17,285 nt of DNA. It comes from MVRV01 sp964646755 (GTDB taxonomy: Bacteria > Desulfobacterota > Syntrophia > Syntrophales > Smithellaceae). Every line of letters begins with the position of its first letter. Position 1 is the first letter of the stretch. Positions 1 to 6,637 of this stretch are shown here, piece by piece. Below the pieces are notes generated by a model, which was given only the letters and a program-made list of their open reading frames with translations, did not search any database and was not told the origin of the DNA. Location of the stretch: the NCBI GenBank assembly GCA_964646755.1, contig CAZYIE010000054.1:1-17285 (forward strand), in the 5' to 3' direction. Position numbers and translations under genes: made by a program.

Positions 1-231
1 TTTAACCTTTTTCTAATATTCTGCTGTCAAAGAACTAATTGCGACACAGTCTCCTGCGCCGGGGCAGGCTTTACCTACAAAGGTAGCGCTTGATTTGGAA
101 ATGGATAATAGAATTAAAATTAATCTTCCGCAATTGCAAGTGTTTTTATAGTATTTTGTAACCAAATAATTTCATGGGTTTTAATATAAGGACGGGCTAA
201 CAACTGTCAATCATAAAACATTGTCAGAGGC
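1..231. other. Gene-poor left edge, possible tail of a lost gene
   Basis: No gene can be supported here. One plus-strand frame stays open for 44 codons from 17 to a TAG at 149-151 and reads like ordinary protein (it ends LPQLQVFL), but it has an in-frame TAA just before it at 14-16 and no convincing start or ribosome binding site. It could be the C-terminal remnant of a gene that lies mostly outside the window and has a frameshift, or chance. The rest is AT-rich and shows no promoter or RNA that I recognise. Confidence 0.3.
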
Positions 232-236
232 AATAA

Positions 237-414
237 TGATGGTCTCGTAAAAAGCCACTATTTCCACTCCCGGGAGACTGTGTCGAAATAGCAAAAGTGC
301 TATCAGTACCGTCATGCCGGTGAAAACCGGCATCCAGATCCTACTGAAATTACTAGATTCCGGCCTTCGCCGGAATGACGATTCTATGGTTTCCTGACTT
401 TTTACGAAATCATC
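237..414. mobile_element. Miniature inverted-repeat element A (MITE-like)
   Basis: A 178-bp non-coding palindromic element. The left end (237-256, TGATGGTCTCGTAAAAAGCC) and the right end (396-415, read on the other strand as TGATGATTTCGTAAAAAGTC) match at 17 of 20 positions. AATAA at 232-236 is repeated at 415-419 directly after the right end, consistent with a 5-bp target duplication (a sixth base also matches). Inside are the palindrome CTCCCGGGAG (267-276), an arm pair CTATTTC/GAAATAG (258-264 and 285-291) and the long inverted repeat at 311-379. There is no ORF, so if it is mobile it must use a transposase supplied elsewhere. A second copy of the ends, with a different interior, is at 4421-4574. 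The exact boundary is uncertain by one base. Confidence 0.6.
311..379. repeat. Inverted repeat of the GTCATTCCGGC intergenic family
   Basis: Two 27-nt arms (311-337 and 353-379) are inverted copies of each other around a 15-nt spacer. The arms read GTCATGCCGG...ATCCAG and, on the other strand, GTCATTCCGG...ATCTAG. Each arm also holds its own small CCGG...CCGG hairpin. Repeats of this wording are common between genes in many proteobacterial genomes. The unit sits inside miniature element A and would fold strongly in RNA of either strand. Confidence 0.75.
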
Positions 415-505
415 AATAATAAACAGATTGGTACTGCAGCATCCAAGTTATGCACCGGTGTTCCCTGTCGGGCTGCGCTTGCGGAATTGGAGTTTCACGA
501 ATAAC

Positions 506-2315
506 CTATTTGACGGAACGCACAGGGAGCGCCCGGAGATTGTAGTCGAGGTAATGGCGATCCCAGCGCCACGTGCCAACAACGAAAGAGAAGTAGGCAG
601 CCTCTGATTCGCCGTTCTCCGAGGCCCATACCCAACCAGTTATTGCTATTTTATTGCTATGGGCACCACTTGCATACAACACCGCAAGTTCAGGTTGCGT
701 CGGCATTCGCCAGTCCTTATAGCCTCCCCCGCGATAGTTTTCACAATATGTCTTGGCATCCACCCAGTTGATGTTTTTGTCATTGTCCTGTTTTGCCCAC
801 ATGAGACCGGTACTGGGGTCGGTATAAGTCCCTATGCCCAGCTCTCCGGCAATCCTTCGTTCCCGTTCGGCGGCCACCTGCTGCTCTTTGCTCCGCTGCT
901 CCTTGCTCCGCTGTACGTCGTGACTCGTCAATCCTAGTGCAGCGATAAACCGGTCAATATCACCTGCCTTCACCTGCCTGGCATCCGGATATTTGGCCAC
1001 CATCGCCTTCCAGGCACTTTCCTTCAGGTCTCCGGCATACTTTGATGAAGCAACTTTCTCATACTTCACCAGATCAATGTTGACTTGCGCTGCCAGTTTC
1101 TCCCGTGCCTTCTGTTTGAGTCGGGCAATCTCCTGCTGACGTTTCTGCTCTTCAGCCTCCCTTTGCTGTCGCAGTGTCTCCAGGCGTTTGCCTTGCTCTT
1201 CTTTCTGTTCGGCTAAAGCGAGGATCTTATCAAGGTTGTCGTTGGATTGCGCCTTCGATGTCCCCAACCGGCTTTTCATCTCGGCGATCTGCTTGTCGAG
1301 GGCGGCCAGTTCCTTTTCTTTTTTTGCAATCTCGGCCTGTTCGCGCTTCTTGGCGGCCATGGCGTCCTCTTCCACTTTGCGCAGTTGCTCCAATTCCTTT
1401 TGTCGGGAAGCTGATGTACCGGTCAGGTCACCCAAGCGGTCCTGCTGTTTCGGTATGAAGACAAAATCCCCCAAGCCATAAAGCGCACCATAACCTGGTG
1501 TCTGAGTGTGGTTGCGGGCGCTGGCGTCGGAATGCACCTTTTCCCGGATGCTGGCTTGCAGTTCGTTGGCGGTAATAAAATCAGCAGCTGATTCCAATAT
1601 CTCGATGAACCTGCCGGCAAATACGGAATGCCCTTTGGGGCCGCCATCCAGTGCTTCTTCGCCCTTCCCTCCTGCCGTCAGCACTTGTCTGGCCGACTCT
1701 TTGGTGATTTCCTTGAGATAACTAAGGTCTCGCCTGGTCTTGCCATCCACAGAACGTGTGGTCAAAAGGCCGCTGTAGCAGGCATCCATGACGTAGAAGA
1801 CATGCTTGGCGGGAATTTTCTTGGAGATGGTGTCGCGGATCTCGGCCATAGTGATATTTTTGCGGATCTTGTCGGTTGAGCCGTCGTAGGTGATGAGGTA
1901 GCCGATCTCGCCGTAGTCGCTCTTGCCCCGCCCAGAAAAGAAACAGCGCATCGTTGCGGCCCATCTGAGCTGGAAGCTCCTCGGTCAGCACCTCCATGAT
2001 GCGGTCTTTCGTGGCCTGCTCATTTTGCAGGATGATGATCTTATCGAACTGGTAGTTTTTGCGCAGGACATTTTCAATTCCTTTGGCGTCCCTTACGGCA
2101 TTGTGCAGTTGGCGTCCGGCGGGAAGGTTTTGATATCTGTCAATGCCGATGATGACGGCATAGGTTTTGTTGTAGAACCGCACTTCGCCCTGCCTGCCAC
2201 TGGCCGTATCCTTGGCGACGATGGTCAGGCCGCGGGTTTCGGCGGCAAAAGATATTGCAGACAGAAAAATGCTCAAAAGAATAACGGATAGAAGAGTACG
2301 GATATGCTGCTTCAT
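506..2315 (-). pseudogene. Secreted caspase-fold protein with DUF1566 domain, frameshifted
   Basis: Read as one gene of about 600 codons in two frames. The first frame (2315 down to about 1925) gives a signal peptide (residues 1-24, cut after SFA) and the first half of a caspase-like (peptidase C14) domain with YAVIIGIDRY and DALFLFWAG. The second frame (about 1924 down to 506) continues with GYLITYDG and the catalytic-Cys motif DACYSG, then a long charged coiled coil rich in Lys/Glu/Gln, then a C-terminal DUF1566 domain (TGLMWAKQDN, DWRMPTQPEL, WVWASE). The expected histidine motif, usually AGHG, falls exactly at the frame break and no His is present in either frame. Start: ATG at 2315 with a GAGAGGGA-like ribosome binding site. 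A sigma70-type promoter lies upstream. The intact protein would be a periplasmic or outer-surface caspase-like protease or scaffold. The break could also be a sequencing error, so 'pseudogene' is provisional. Confidence 0.75.
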
Positions 2316-2370
2316 GACGTTCCCTCTCTTTTTGAATGATAAAAAAAGTCAAAAATTTAAAAGATTTCGG

Positions 2371-2399
2371 AATATAGGAATAACGGCCTTCTATGTCAA
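2371..2399 (-). promoter_or_regulatory. Sigma70-type promoter of the caspase gene
   Basis: Read on the minus strand: TTGACA (2399-2394), a 17-nt spacer, and TATATT (2376-2371). This is a near-consensus promoter about 55 nt upstream of the ATG at 2315. It lies in the gap after the stop of the AhpD-like gene, so the caspase gene need not depend on read-through from the operon upstream. Confidence 0.7.
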
Positions 2400-2402
2400 C
2401 GC

Positions 2403-2424
2403 AATATTTATCAAATATTTATCA
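2403..2424. repeat. Perfect 11-bp tandem repeat upstream of the -35 box
   Basis: AATATTTATCA occurs twice with no gap (2403-2413 and 2414-2424). On the minus strand it is TGATAAATATT twice, just upstream of the TTGACA of the caspase promoter. The 11-bp period is close to one DNA turn, so two proteins could bind on the same face, or it may act as an AT-rich UP element. No known regulator site is recognised. Confidence 0.55.
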
Positions 2425-2427
2425 AAA

Positions 2428-3018
2428 TCAGCTCGCCGGCGGATTGTTCCCGCCGCTCATTTTCAGTTCGCAGGAATCAGAAAAACCGGCTGGTGGCACA
2501 CCCAATGCCTGCAGCAATCTGGCCCAGTAATTGACTTGAGCAACGGTACTGGCCAGTATTACAATTTCCCGCTCGGTAAAATTAGCTTTCAACTTTTCGA
2601 TAAAGTCCGGAGGGAAAGCAAGCGGCACGCGTGATATAAGCCGGGCATATTCCATCGCAACTTTTTCCCTTGCCGAAAATGTTTTTACGGAGTTTATTTC
2701 AGCTTGCCCTTGCAGAGCAATCAATTCGGCTGGCGTAATACCGTAATCGGCATGATCGTAAGAATTCATGTCAATACAAAAAGGGCACGCCACAACAAAA
2801 GATGTTTGCAGCCGGACAATCTTTAAGATTCGGCGATCCAGTTTGCCTTCCTGATGAGCAACCAGAGCTTCCATAATCCCGGAACTTATCGCCACTTTCG
2901 GATACCAGGCCAGAAGCCTGGCCGGCAAAAGGTCTCGCCCGGTCACTTTCCGGCTTATCCAGATACCGATCCGCAAATAAAAAGGAATCCTCTTGGGCGG
3001 ACTGATAAAAGCTGCCAT
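2428..3018 (-). CDS. AhpD/carboxymuconolactone-decarboxylase-like protein
   Basis: 196 aa. The all-helical AhpD-like fold is indicated by the motif ACPFCIDMNSYDHADYGIT (residues 77-95), with a CxxC pair (Cys78, Cys81), preceded by a KIVRLQTSFVV helix. In AhpD the CxxC pair gives alkylhydroperoxidase activity and a His follows four residues after the second Cys. Here that position is Asn85, as in some family members of the 'CIDMN/CIDIN' type, so peroxidase activity is uncertain. No signal peptide is evident, so it is cytoplasmic. Start: ATG at 3018 with AGGAG about 8 nt upstream. It is the last gene of a four-gene minus-strand operon, 27 nt after the lipoprotein gene. A redox role is inferred from the CxxC only; the substrate is unknown. 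Confidence 0.8.
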   Translation of the reverse strand: MAAFISPPKRIPFYLRIGIWISRKVTGRDLLPARLLAWYPKVAISSGIMEALVAHQEGKLDRRILKIVRLQTSFVVACPFCIDMNSYDHADYGITPAELIALQGQAEINSVKTFSAREKVAMEYARLISRVPLAFPPDFIEKLKANFTEREIVILASTVAQVNYWARLLQALGVPPAGFSDSCELKMSGGNNPPAS

Positions 3019-3045
3019 AATGATCTCCTCAGCGGAATGTTCCGG

Positions 3046-3507
3046 TTAATCTATTCTGGACATCTCTTCATAAATTGCTAAATCAATGATATCGAACAAA
3101 TTGCTGTATTGTTCCTTGTCCAGCAATCTTCGCATTTCCCAGCCTTTTTCCGTTTTTTTCTCTGTTGTAACAGAAAGAACAACTTCTCTTTCTTTCCAAT
3201 TCAGCTTCTTTACTTTTACTGAACTTTTGGTTCGCCAATCCCCCTGGATTATATAATCCGTTTCCACTCGATTATTTTCCCGGTCAATCCGGACATTGCT
3301 GCCCATGTTCTTTTCTTTGAAAATCCGGGCTGCTGCCTGGAGAATGATTTTTTCATTGGCCTCATAAATGTGTTTGTACTCGTCAGGCTTGGAGATAACC
3401 ACCTGCCCGAATTGCGGGCCACAGGAAATTAAATAAAAAACAATAAAGACGATTAGCGGCAAAAAGAAGAAGAGTTTTTTCGAAGATTTTCTCAAGGTCT
3501 GATCCAT
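3046..3507 (-). CDS. Small lipoprotein of unknown function
   Basis: 153 aa. The N-terminus has Lys/Arg residues, a hydrophobic stretch (residues 12-28) and a lipobox LISC followed by Gly, so it should be lipidated at the Cys of LISCG and anchored to a membrane on the periplasmic side. The mature part has no domain I recognise. It is charged, about 120 residues, with a central region (VETDYIIQGDWR...VKVKKLNWKEREVVLSVTTEKK) that looks like beta strands and a helical end. It starts 15 nt after the stop of the HD-domain gene and lacks a clear Shine-Dalgarno sequence, so translational coupling is likely. Confidence 0.75.
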   Translation of the reverse strand: MDQTLRKSSKKLFFFLPLIVFIVFYLISCGPQFGQVVISKPDEYKHIYEANEKIILQAAARIFKEKNMGSNVRIDRENNRVETDYIIQGDWRTKSSVKVKKLNWKEREVVLSVTTEKKTEKGWEMRRLLDKEQYSNLFDIIDLAIYEEMSRID

Positions 3508-3522
3508 GAATATTTTATCTGA

Positions 3523-4098
3523 CTATTTGTTACTGCCGTTCACCCACCAATCACTTTTTTCTTTAAACCACCAGTTTGATGAGTCTGTTTGAATGATCCT
3601 CGAGGCCAGCTCTTTTGCGGCTGCGGTAACGAGCCTTTGCATTGCATAGCTGATCCATTCTTCCGCATATTTATTTCCCAAATCACCGTATTCCTTTAAT
3701 TGCAGGATTAAAGCAATTTGATCGGCATCACGGGCTGTCTGCGCTTCATCTGATTCTTTGAGGTTAAACTCATCAATGAATTCTTTGATATCATCCCCGA
3801 AAAAGAGATGTTCGGTTAATTCGCGCACCGCTTTTTCTTCATCGACGTTCACATACTTTTTATTGACGTAATTCATGTCGCCGGTGCGTGCTTCCGGCAA
3901 ATCATGAAGCGTGCACATTTTTAAAACCCGGAACTCATCGAGCGCCGGATTCATCTTGCAAAGGGCATAACCGACAAATATTGTGCGCAAAACATGTTCA
4001 GCCACGGACTCTTTGCCGCTGCCCAGAAATTGATAGCCGCTGCGGGGTGTTTTGCTGAGCATTCCCACTTCAAATAAAAAATTGGCAATACTATCCAT
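3523..4098 (-). CDS. HD-domain phosphohydrolase, YfbR/HDDC2-like 5'-nucleotidase
   Basis: 191 aa, the normal size for the HDDC2/YfbR group, which hydrolyses (deoxy)nucleoside 5'-monophosphates in the cytoplasm. The metal-binding HD set is visible: His35 in SVAEHVLRT, His65-Asp66 in TLHDLPEARTGD, and the final Asp124 in ARDADQIALILQL. The EARTGD stretch and the region after it are typical of this group. The start at 4098 lies one base after the stop of the 73-aa gene, and its ribosome binding site (AAGGA) lies inside that gene, so the two are coupled. The C-terminus is Trp-rich (SNWWFKEKSDWW), which I do not recognise from the family core. Substrate specificity cannot be told from sequence. 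Confidence 0.82.
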   Translation of the reverse strand: MDSIANFLFEVGMLSKTPRSGYQFLGSGKESVAEHVLRTIFVGYALCKMNPALDEFRVLKMCTLHDLPEARTGDMNYVNKKYVNVDEEKAVRELTEHLFFGDDIKEFIDEFNLKESDEAQTARDADQIALILQLKEYGDLGNKYAEEWISYAMQRLVTAAAKELASRIIQTDSSNWWFKEKSDWWVNGSNK

Positions 4099-4099
4099 C

Positions 4100-4321
4100 T
4101 TATTCCTTCTTCTTTAATACGTTAATCCTGGTTGCCATCATATCCGCTGTTTTTTTAACCTGCATTTGCAGCGAGGCAATGCTGTCTGGTCTTTGACCGG
4201 CGATCTTATCTAATTGCGCCTTCCAGTGTTCCAGAAGATCAATCTCATTTTCTTTCAGTTTTTTCTCGAACCGTTCCTGATATTCCTTAATAAATGCAAC
4301 AGATAAATCCTGAGCCGCCAT
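4100..4321 (-). CDS. Small helical protein, first gene of HD operon
   Basis: 73 aa with no family that I recognise. The whole chain is predicted helical and rich in Lys, Glu and Gln (FIKEYQERFEKKLKE, then LQMQVKKTADMMATRI), and it has no Cys or membrane segment. A coiled-coil or phasin-like helical bundle is possible. It is real rather than a chance ORF: it has a strong GGAGG ribosome binding site about 7 nt before the ATG, a good promoter upstream, and a one-base junction with the HD phosphohydrolase, for which it may be a partner. Confidence 0.7.
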   Translation of the reverse strand: MAAQDLSVAFIKEYQERFEKKLKENEIDLLEHWKAQLDKIAGQRPDSIASLQMQVKKTADMMATRINVLKKKE

Positions 4322-4350
4322 TTTTATCCTCCTTTTGCTAAACCTGCGGC

Positions 4351-4378
4351 ATTATATCATTGAAGCCCGATCTTGCAA
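4351..4378 (-). promoter_or_regulatory. Sigma70-type promoter of the HD operon
   Basis: On the minus strand: TTGCAA (4378-4373), 16-nt spacer, TATAAT (4356-4351). The -10 box is perfect consensus. Transcription would start near 4344, leaving a leader of about 23 nt that contains only the ribosome binding site of the 73-aa gene. Confidence 0.7.
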
Positions 4379-4420
4379 CAACCAATTGCGCAAACACTTA
4401 AACATTGTTTAAACCAAGAT

Positions 4421-4574
4421 TTACGGTCTCGTAAAAAGTCTGGGAATTCCCTCCCCCTTTGACGGGGGAGGGTTAGGGTGGGGGTGAATAATGAAACAAT
4501 TCATTGCGTTATTCCCCTCCCCTTAATCCCCTCCCGCAAGGGGAGGGGAAATAATGAGTTTTTACGACTTCATC
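4421..4574. mobile_element. Miniature inverted-repeat element B (MITE-like)
   Basis: A 154-bp non-coding element between divergent genes. The left end has GGTCTCGTAAAAAGTC (4425-4440). The right end (4556-4575) reads on the other strand TGATGAAGTCGTAAAAACTC. AAGAT at 4416-4420 is repeated at 4575-4579 (the preceding C also matches), giving a 5-6-bp target duplication as in element A. The interior differs fully from A: GC-rich runs of the CCCTCCCC/GGGGAGGG kind form two hairpins (about 4450-4470 and 4529-4549, the latter with an 8-bp CCCCTCCC/GGGAGGGG stem). No ORF. It may also end or insulate transcription from both sides. Confidence 0.6.
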
Positions 4575-4645
4575 AAGATGAAATCAGCAATTAAATGTGC
4601 CGCTAGTGCGTATTGTTGCATGGAGGAAGATCATGACCATTAATT

Positions 4646-4693
4646 TAAGCATTACTTAATATCTCCTTGACACACAATATTTAGTAATGCTAT
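4646..4693. promoter_or_regulatory. Inverted-repeat operator candidate of the XRE-cupin gene
   Basis: Two 17-bp arms (4646-4662 and 4677-4693) match as an inverted repeat at 14 of 17 positions, with a perfect 9-bp core AGCATTACT/AGTAATGCT (4648-4656 and 4683-4691). The arms surround the -35 box and the right arm overlaps the -10 box. Binding of the regulator encoded just downstream would block RNA polymerase, so negative autoregulation is the natural reading. Confidence 0.6.
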
Positions 4694-4696
4694 ATA
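4667..4696 (+). promoter_or_regulatory. Promoter of the XRE-cupin/acyl-CoA dehydrogenase unit
   Basis: TTGACA (4667-4672) is consensus. TATATA (4691-4696) follows after an 18-nt spacer. Transcription would start near 4703, about 30 nt before the regulator ATG. No strong Shine-Dalgarno sequence is visible in that leader. Confidence 0.6.
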
Positions 4697-4733
4697 TTAT
4701 CCATAATATTAAAATTTATAGATCGGTTGCTAA

Positions 4734-5279
4734 ATGAATTTAGGTTCGGTTCTGCGAAAGATACGCAAAGAAAAAGGCATGACTTTGCGGAATGTTGCCG
4801 AAAAGTCCGGCATCTCGGAAGGGTTCCTCTCCCAGGTTGAGAACGATGTAAGCTCTCCTTCGGTAGCAACACTGGTAAATATCTGCAATGCAATGGCCAC
4901 TAATGCCGGCGAGGTTATCAGCGCAGCGGAAAAAAAGGAACGCCTGGTGGTAATTCGTAAGGCCGAGTGGATGGATGTTGAAATACCATCATCGGGCTTT
5001 GTGACCCGGCGTTTTTTCTCTCCAGAAAGTCGGGAAGTTATTGATAGTTCCGTTATGGCTATGGAACCAGGTTCATCAATACCTGGCCGCAAAAACCTGA
5101 AACACAGCCAGGAAATCCTGTGTGTACTAAAGGGAACAGTGGAGCTTGTCTGCGGTGAGGAGACAGTAAATATTTTTGAGGGCGATGTTGTTCATTACTA
5201 CTGGTCCACGCCTGAAAAACAAGTGATAACTAATAAATCGAATAGTCTGGCAGTGGTAGCATGGGTTGGCACATTATAG
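4734..5279 (+). CDS. XRE-family transcriptional regulator with cupin domain
   Basis: 181 aa, the usual size of XRE-cupin regulators. Residues 6-60 form the helix-turn-helix (LRKIRKEKGMTLRNVAEKSG, then ISEGFLSQVENDVSSPSVATL). Residues about 105-175 form a small cupin barrel that normally senses a small molecule. The cupin has only His124 and Glu127 of the first metal motif, and PEKQ (160-163) where a PxxH-like motif is usual, so metal binding is doubtful and an organic ligand is more likely. The acyl-CoA dehydrogenase gene follows after 20 nt, so the regulator probably controls that gene and itself through the inverted repeat at 4646-4693. The ligand, perhaps an acyl-CoA or related acid, is a guess from context. 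Confidence 0.88.
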   Translation: MNLGSVLRKIRKEKGMTLRNVAEKSGISEGFLSQVENDVSSPSVATLVNICNAMATNAGEVISAAEKKERLVVIRKAEWMDVEIPSSGFVTRRFFSPESREVIDSSVMAMEPGSSIPGRKNLKHSQEILCVLKGTVELVCGEETVNIFEGDVVHYYWSTPEKQVITNKSNSLAVVAWVGTL

Positions 5280-5299
5280 CGAAAGTAAGGAGTATTTGC

Positions 5300-6490
5300 A
5301 TGTCATTGAATTTTGAATTTAGCCGAGAGCAGAAAATGTTGGAAGACAGTGTATGGCGGTGGGCATCCACCTGGCTGGAACCTCAAATGGAGCATGCCTA
5401 TGAGGTCGATGAAATGCCCGCTAACCTCTTTACGGAACTCGGCAATCTCGGTGTTACCGGCGTTGCCTTTGAGGAGAAATACGGCGGCGCCGGACTCGGT
5501 TACGTAGAAACCCTTTTGGTTTATGAAAATATCGGCCGCGTCAGCAATGCCCTGGCCATGACTGCAGGCGCCAGCCAGACCCTCTGCTATGACAATTTCC
5601 GGCGTAATGCCAGTGAGGCTCAAAAAATGGCCTATCTTCCCAAAGCATGCAGCGGGGAATCCATCGGTTGCCTCGGGATCACCGAGCCTAATTCCGGGTC
5701 CGATGCCATGAGCATGTCCACCAAGGCCGTCAAAAAGGGTGACAAATATATTATTAACGGAAGCAAGATTTTCATCACTAATGCTCCTCTGTCCGATTTC
5801 ATGCTATTTTATGCCAAAACAGAACCGGAATTAGGCCCCCACGGCATTTCCACCTTCTTCTTCAATCCGAAAACACAGAAAGGCTGTACTTGTGAAAAGA
5901 TCAAGAAATGGGGAATGAGAACATCGCCGACGGGCTTGGTAACTTTTGATGATATGGAATTACCCGCAGAAAATATGGTCGGCCAGCTCAATAAGGGTGT
6001 AGCCGTCCTGACCAGCGGCCTGTGCACCGAGCGCATCACTTTGAGCGGATGCTCTCTGGGATCACAGCGCTCCTGCCTGGAGCTCAGCCTTAAGTATGCC
6101 AAAGAAAGGGTGCAGTTCGGAAAACCAATCATATCCTTCCAATCTATTCAGGAAAAGCTGGCCAATATGTATACCGGCTATCTCTCCTCCAAGTGGATGG
6201 CCTACAGCGCTGCCTCTTATTGCGACTCCCTTACAACCAAGTCGGGCGGAAAAGGAACCGATCTCGACCGGATGGCGGCAGCTTCGCTCCTCTACTGCGG
6301 AGAGATGGGAACAAAAATAGCCGCCGATGCCATACAAATACACGGTGGTTATGGTTATTGCTCGGAATACGCTGTGTCGCGTCATTATCTGGATCAGAAA
6401 CTATGGGATATCGGCGCCGGCACTTCGGAAATTCGCCGGATGATTATCGCCCGGGAATTGATGCGCGATAATTTTCAGAGCGCCCGTTAA
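5300..6490 (+). CDS. Acyl-CoA dehydrogenase
   Basis: 396 aa from the ATG at 5300, chosen because AAGGAG lies about 8 nt before it and MSLNFEFSREQKML is a normal family N-terminus; an in-frame ATG at 5261 would overlap the regulator gene. This is an FAD enzyme that oxidises an acyl-CoA to the 2,3-enoyl-CoA in the cytoplasm. Visible motifs: GCLGITEPNSGSDA (123-136) and FITNAPLSD (158-166) at the flavin/substrate site, AKERVQFGKPI, IHGGYGY, and IGAGTSEIRRMII near the end. The last motif has Ala where short- and medium-chain enzymes carry the catalytic Glu. Glu244 in CTERITLSG matches the alternative base position of isovaleryl-CoA and long-chain enzymes. A branched, long or unusual acyl-CoA is therefore likely. 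No electron-transfer flavoprotein gene is in the window. Confidence 0.9.
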   Translation: MSLNFEFSREQKMLEDSVWRWASTWLEPQMEHAYEVDEMPANLFTELGNLGVTGVAFEEKYGGAGLGYVETLLVYENIGRVSNALAMTAGASQTLCYDNFRRNASEAQKMAYLPKACSGESIGCLGITEPNSGSDAMSMSTKAVKKGDKYIINGSKIFITNAPLSDFMLFYAKTEPELGPHGISTFFFNPKTQKGCTCEKIKKWGMRTSPTGLVTFDDMELPAENMVGQLNKGVAVLTSGLCTERITLSGCSLGSQRSCLELSLKYAKERVQFGKPIISFQSIQEKLANMYTGYLSSKWMAYSAASYCDSLTTKSGGKGTDLDRMAAASLLYCGEMGTKIAADAIQIHGGYGYCSEYAVSRHYLDQKLWDIGAGTSEIRRMIIARELMRDNFQSAR

Positions 6491-6498
6491 TCATTAAA

Positions 6499-6532
6499 TA
6501 TGGCAGTCACCAGCCTGCGGGTGACTGCCATA
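6499..6532 (+). terminator. Strong hairpin after the acyl-CoA dehydrogenase gene
   Basis: A perfect 13-bp stem (TATGGCAGTCACC at 6499-6511, its complement at 6520-6532) closes an 8-nt loop, starting 9 nt after the stop codon. A T-run is lacking, so it is not a classical intrinsic terminator. It may still end transcription or protect the 3' end of the mRNA, and being symmetric it works on both strands. Confidence 0.55.
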
Positions 6533-6570
6533 TAACTTAGCCTGCAAGCGCGAATGCTATAAATCACCGT

Positions 6571-6597
6571 TTGACACCTTTGCTCAAATACTATAAG
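6571..6597 (+). promoter_or_regulatory. Possible promoter of the DUF1385 gene
   Basis: TTGACA (6571-6576) and TATAAG (6592-6597) are separated by 15 nt, shorter than the ideal 17. It lies 40 nt before the ATG at 6638 and after the hairpin that ends the previous unit, so a new transcript here makes sense. Confidence 0.5.
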
Positions 6598-6637
6598 TAA
6601 CCTCCACAAAATTTATTAATTTACTAGGACACACATA

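Noticed and set aside
5261..5299. ATG at 5261 as start of the acyl-CoA dehydrogenase
   Set aside because: It overlaps the regulator gene and adds 13 residues foreign to the family; the ATG at 5300 has AAGGAG.
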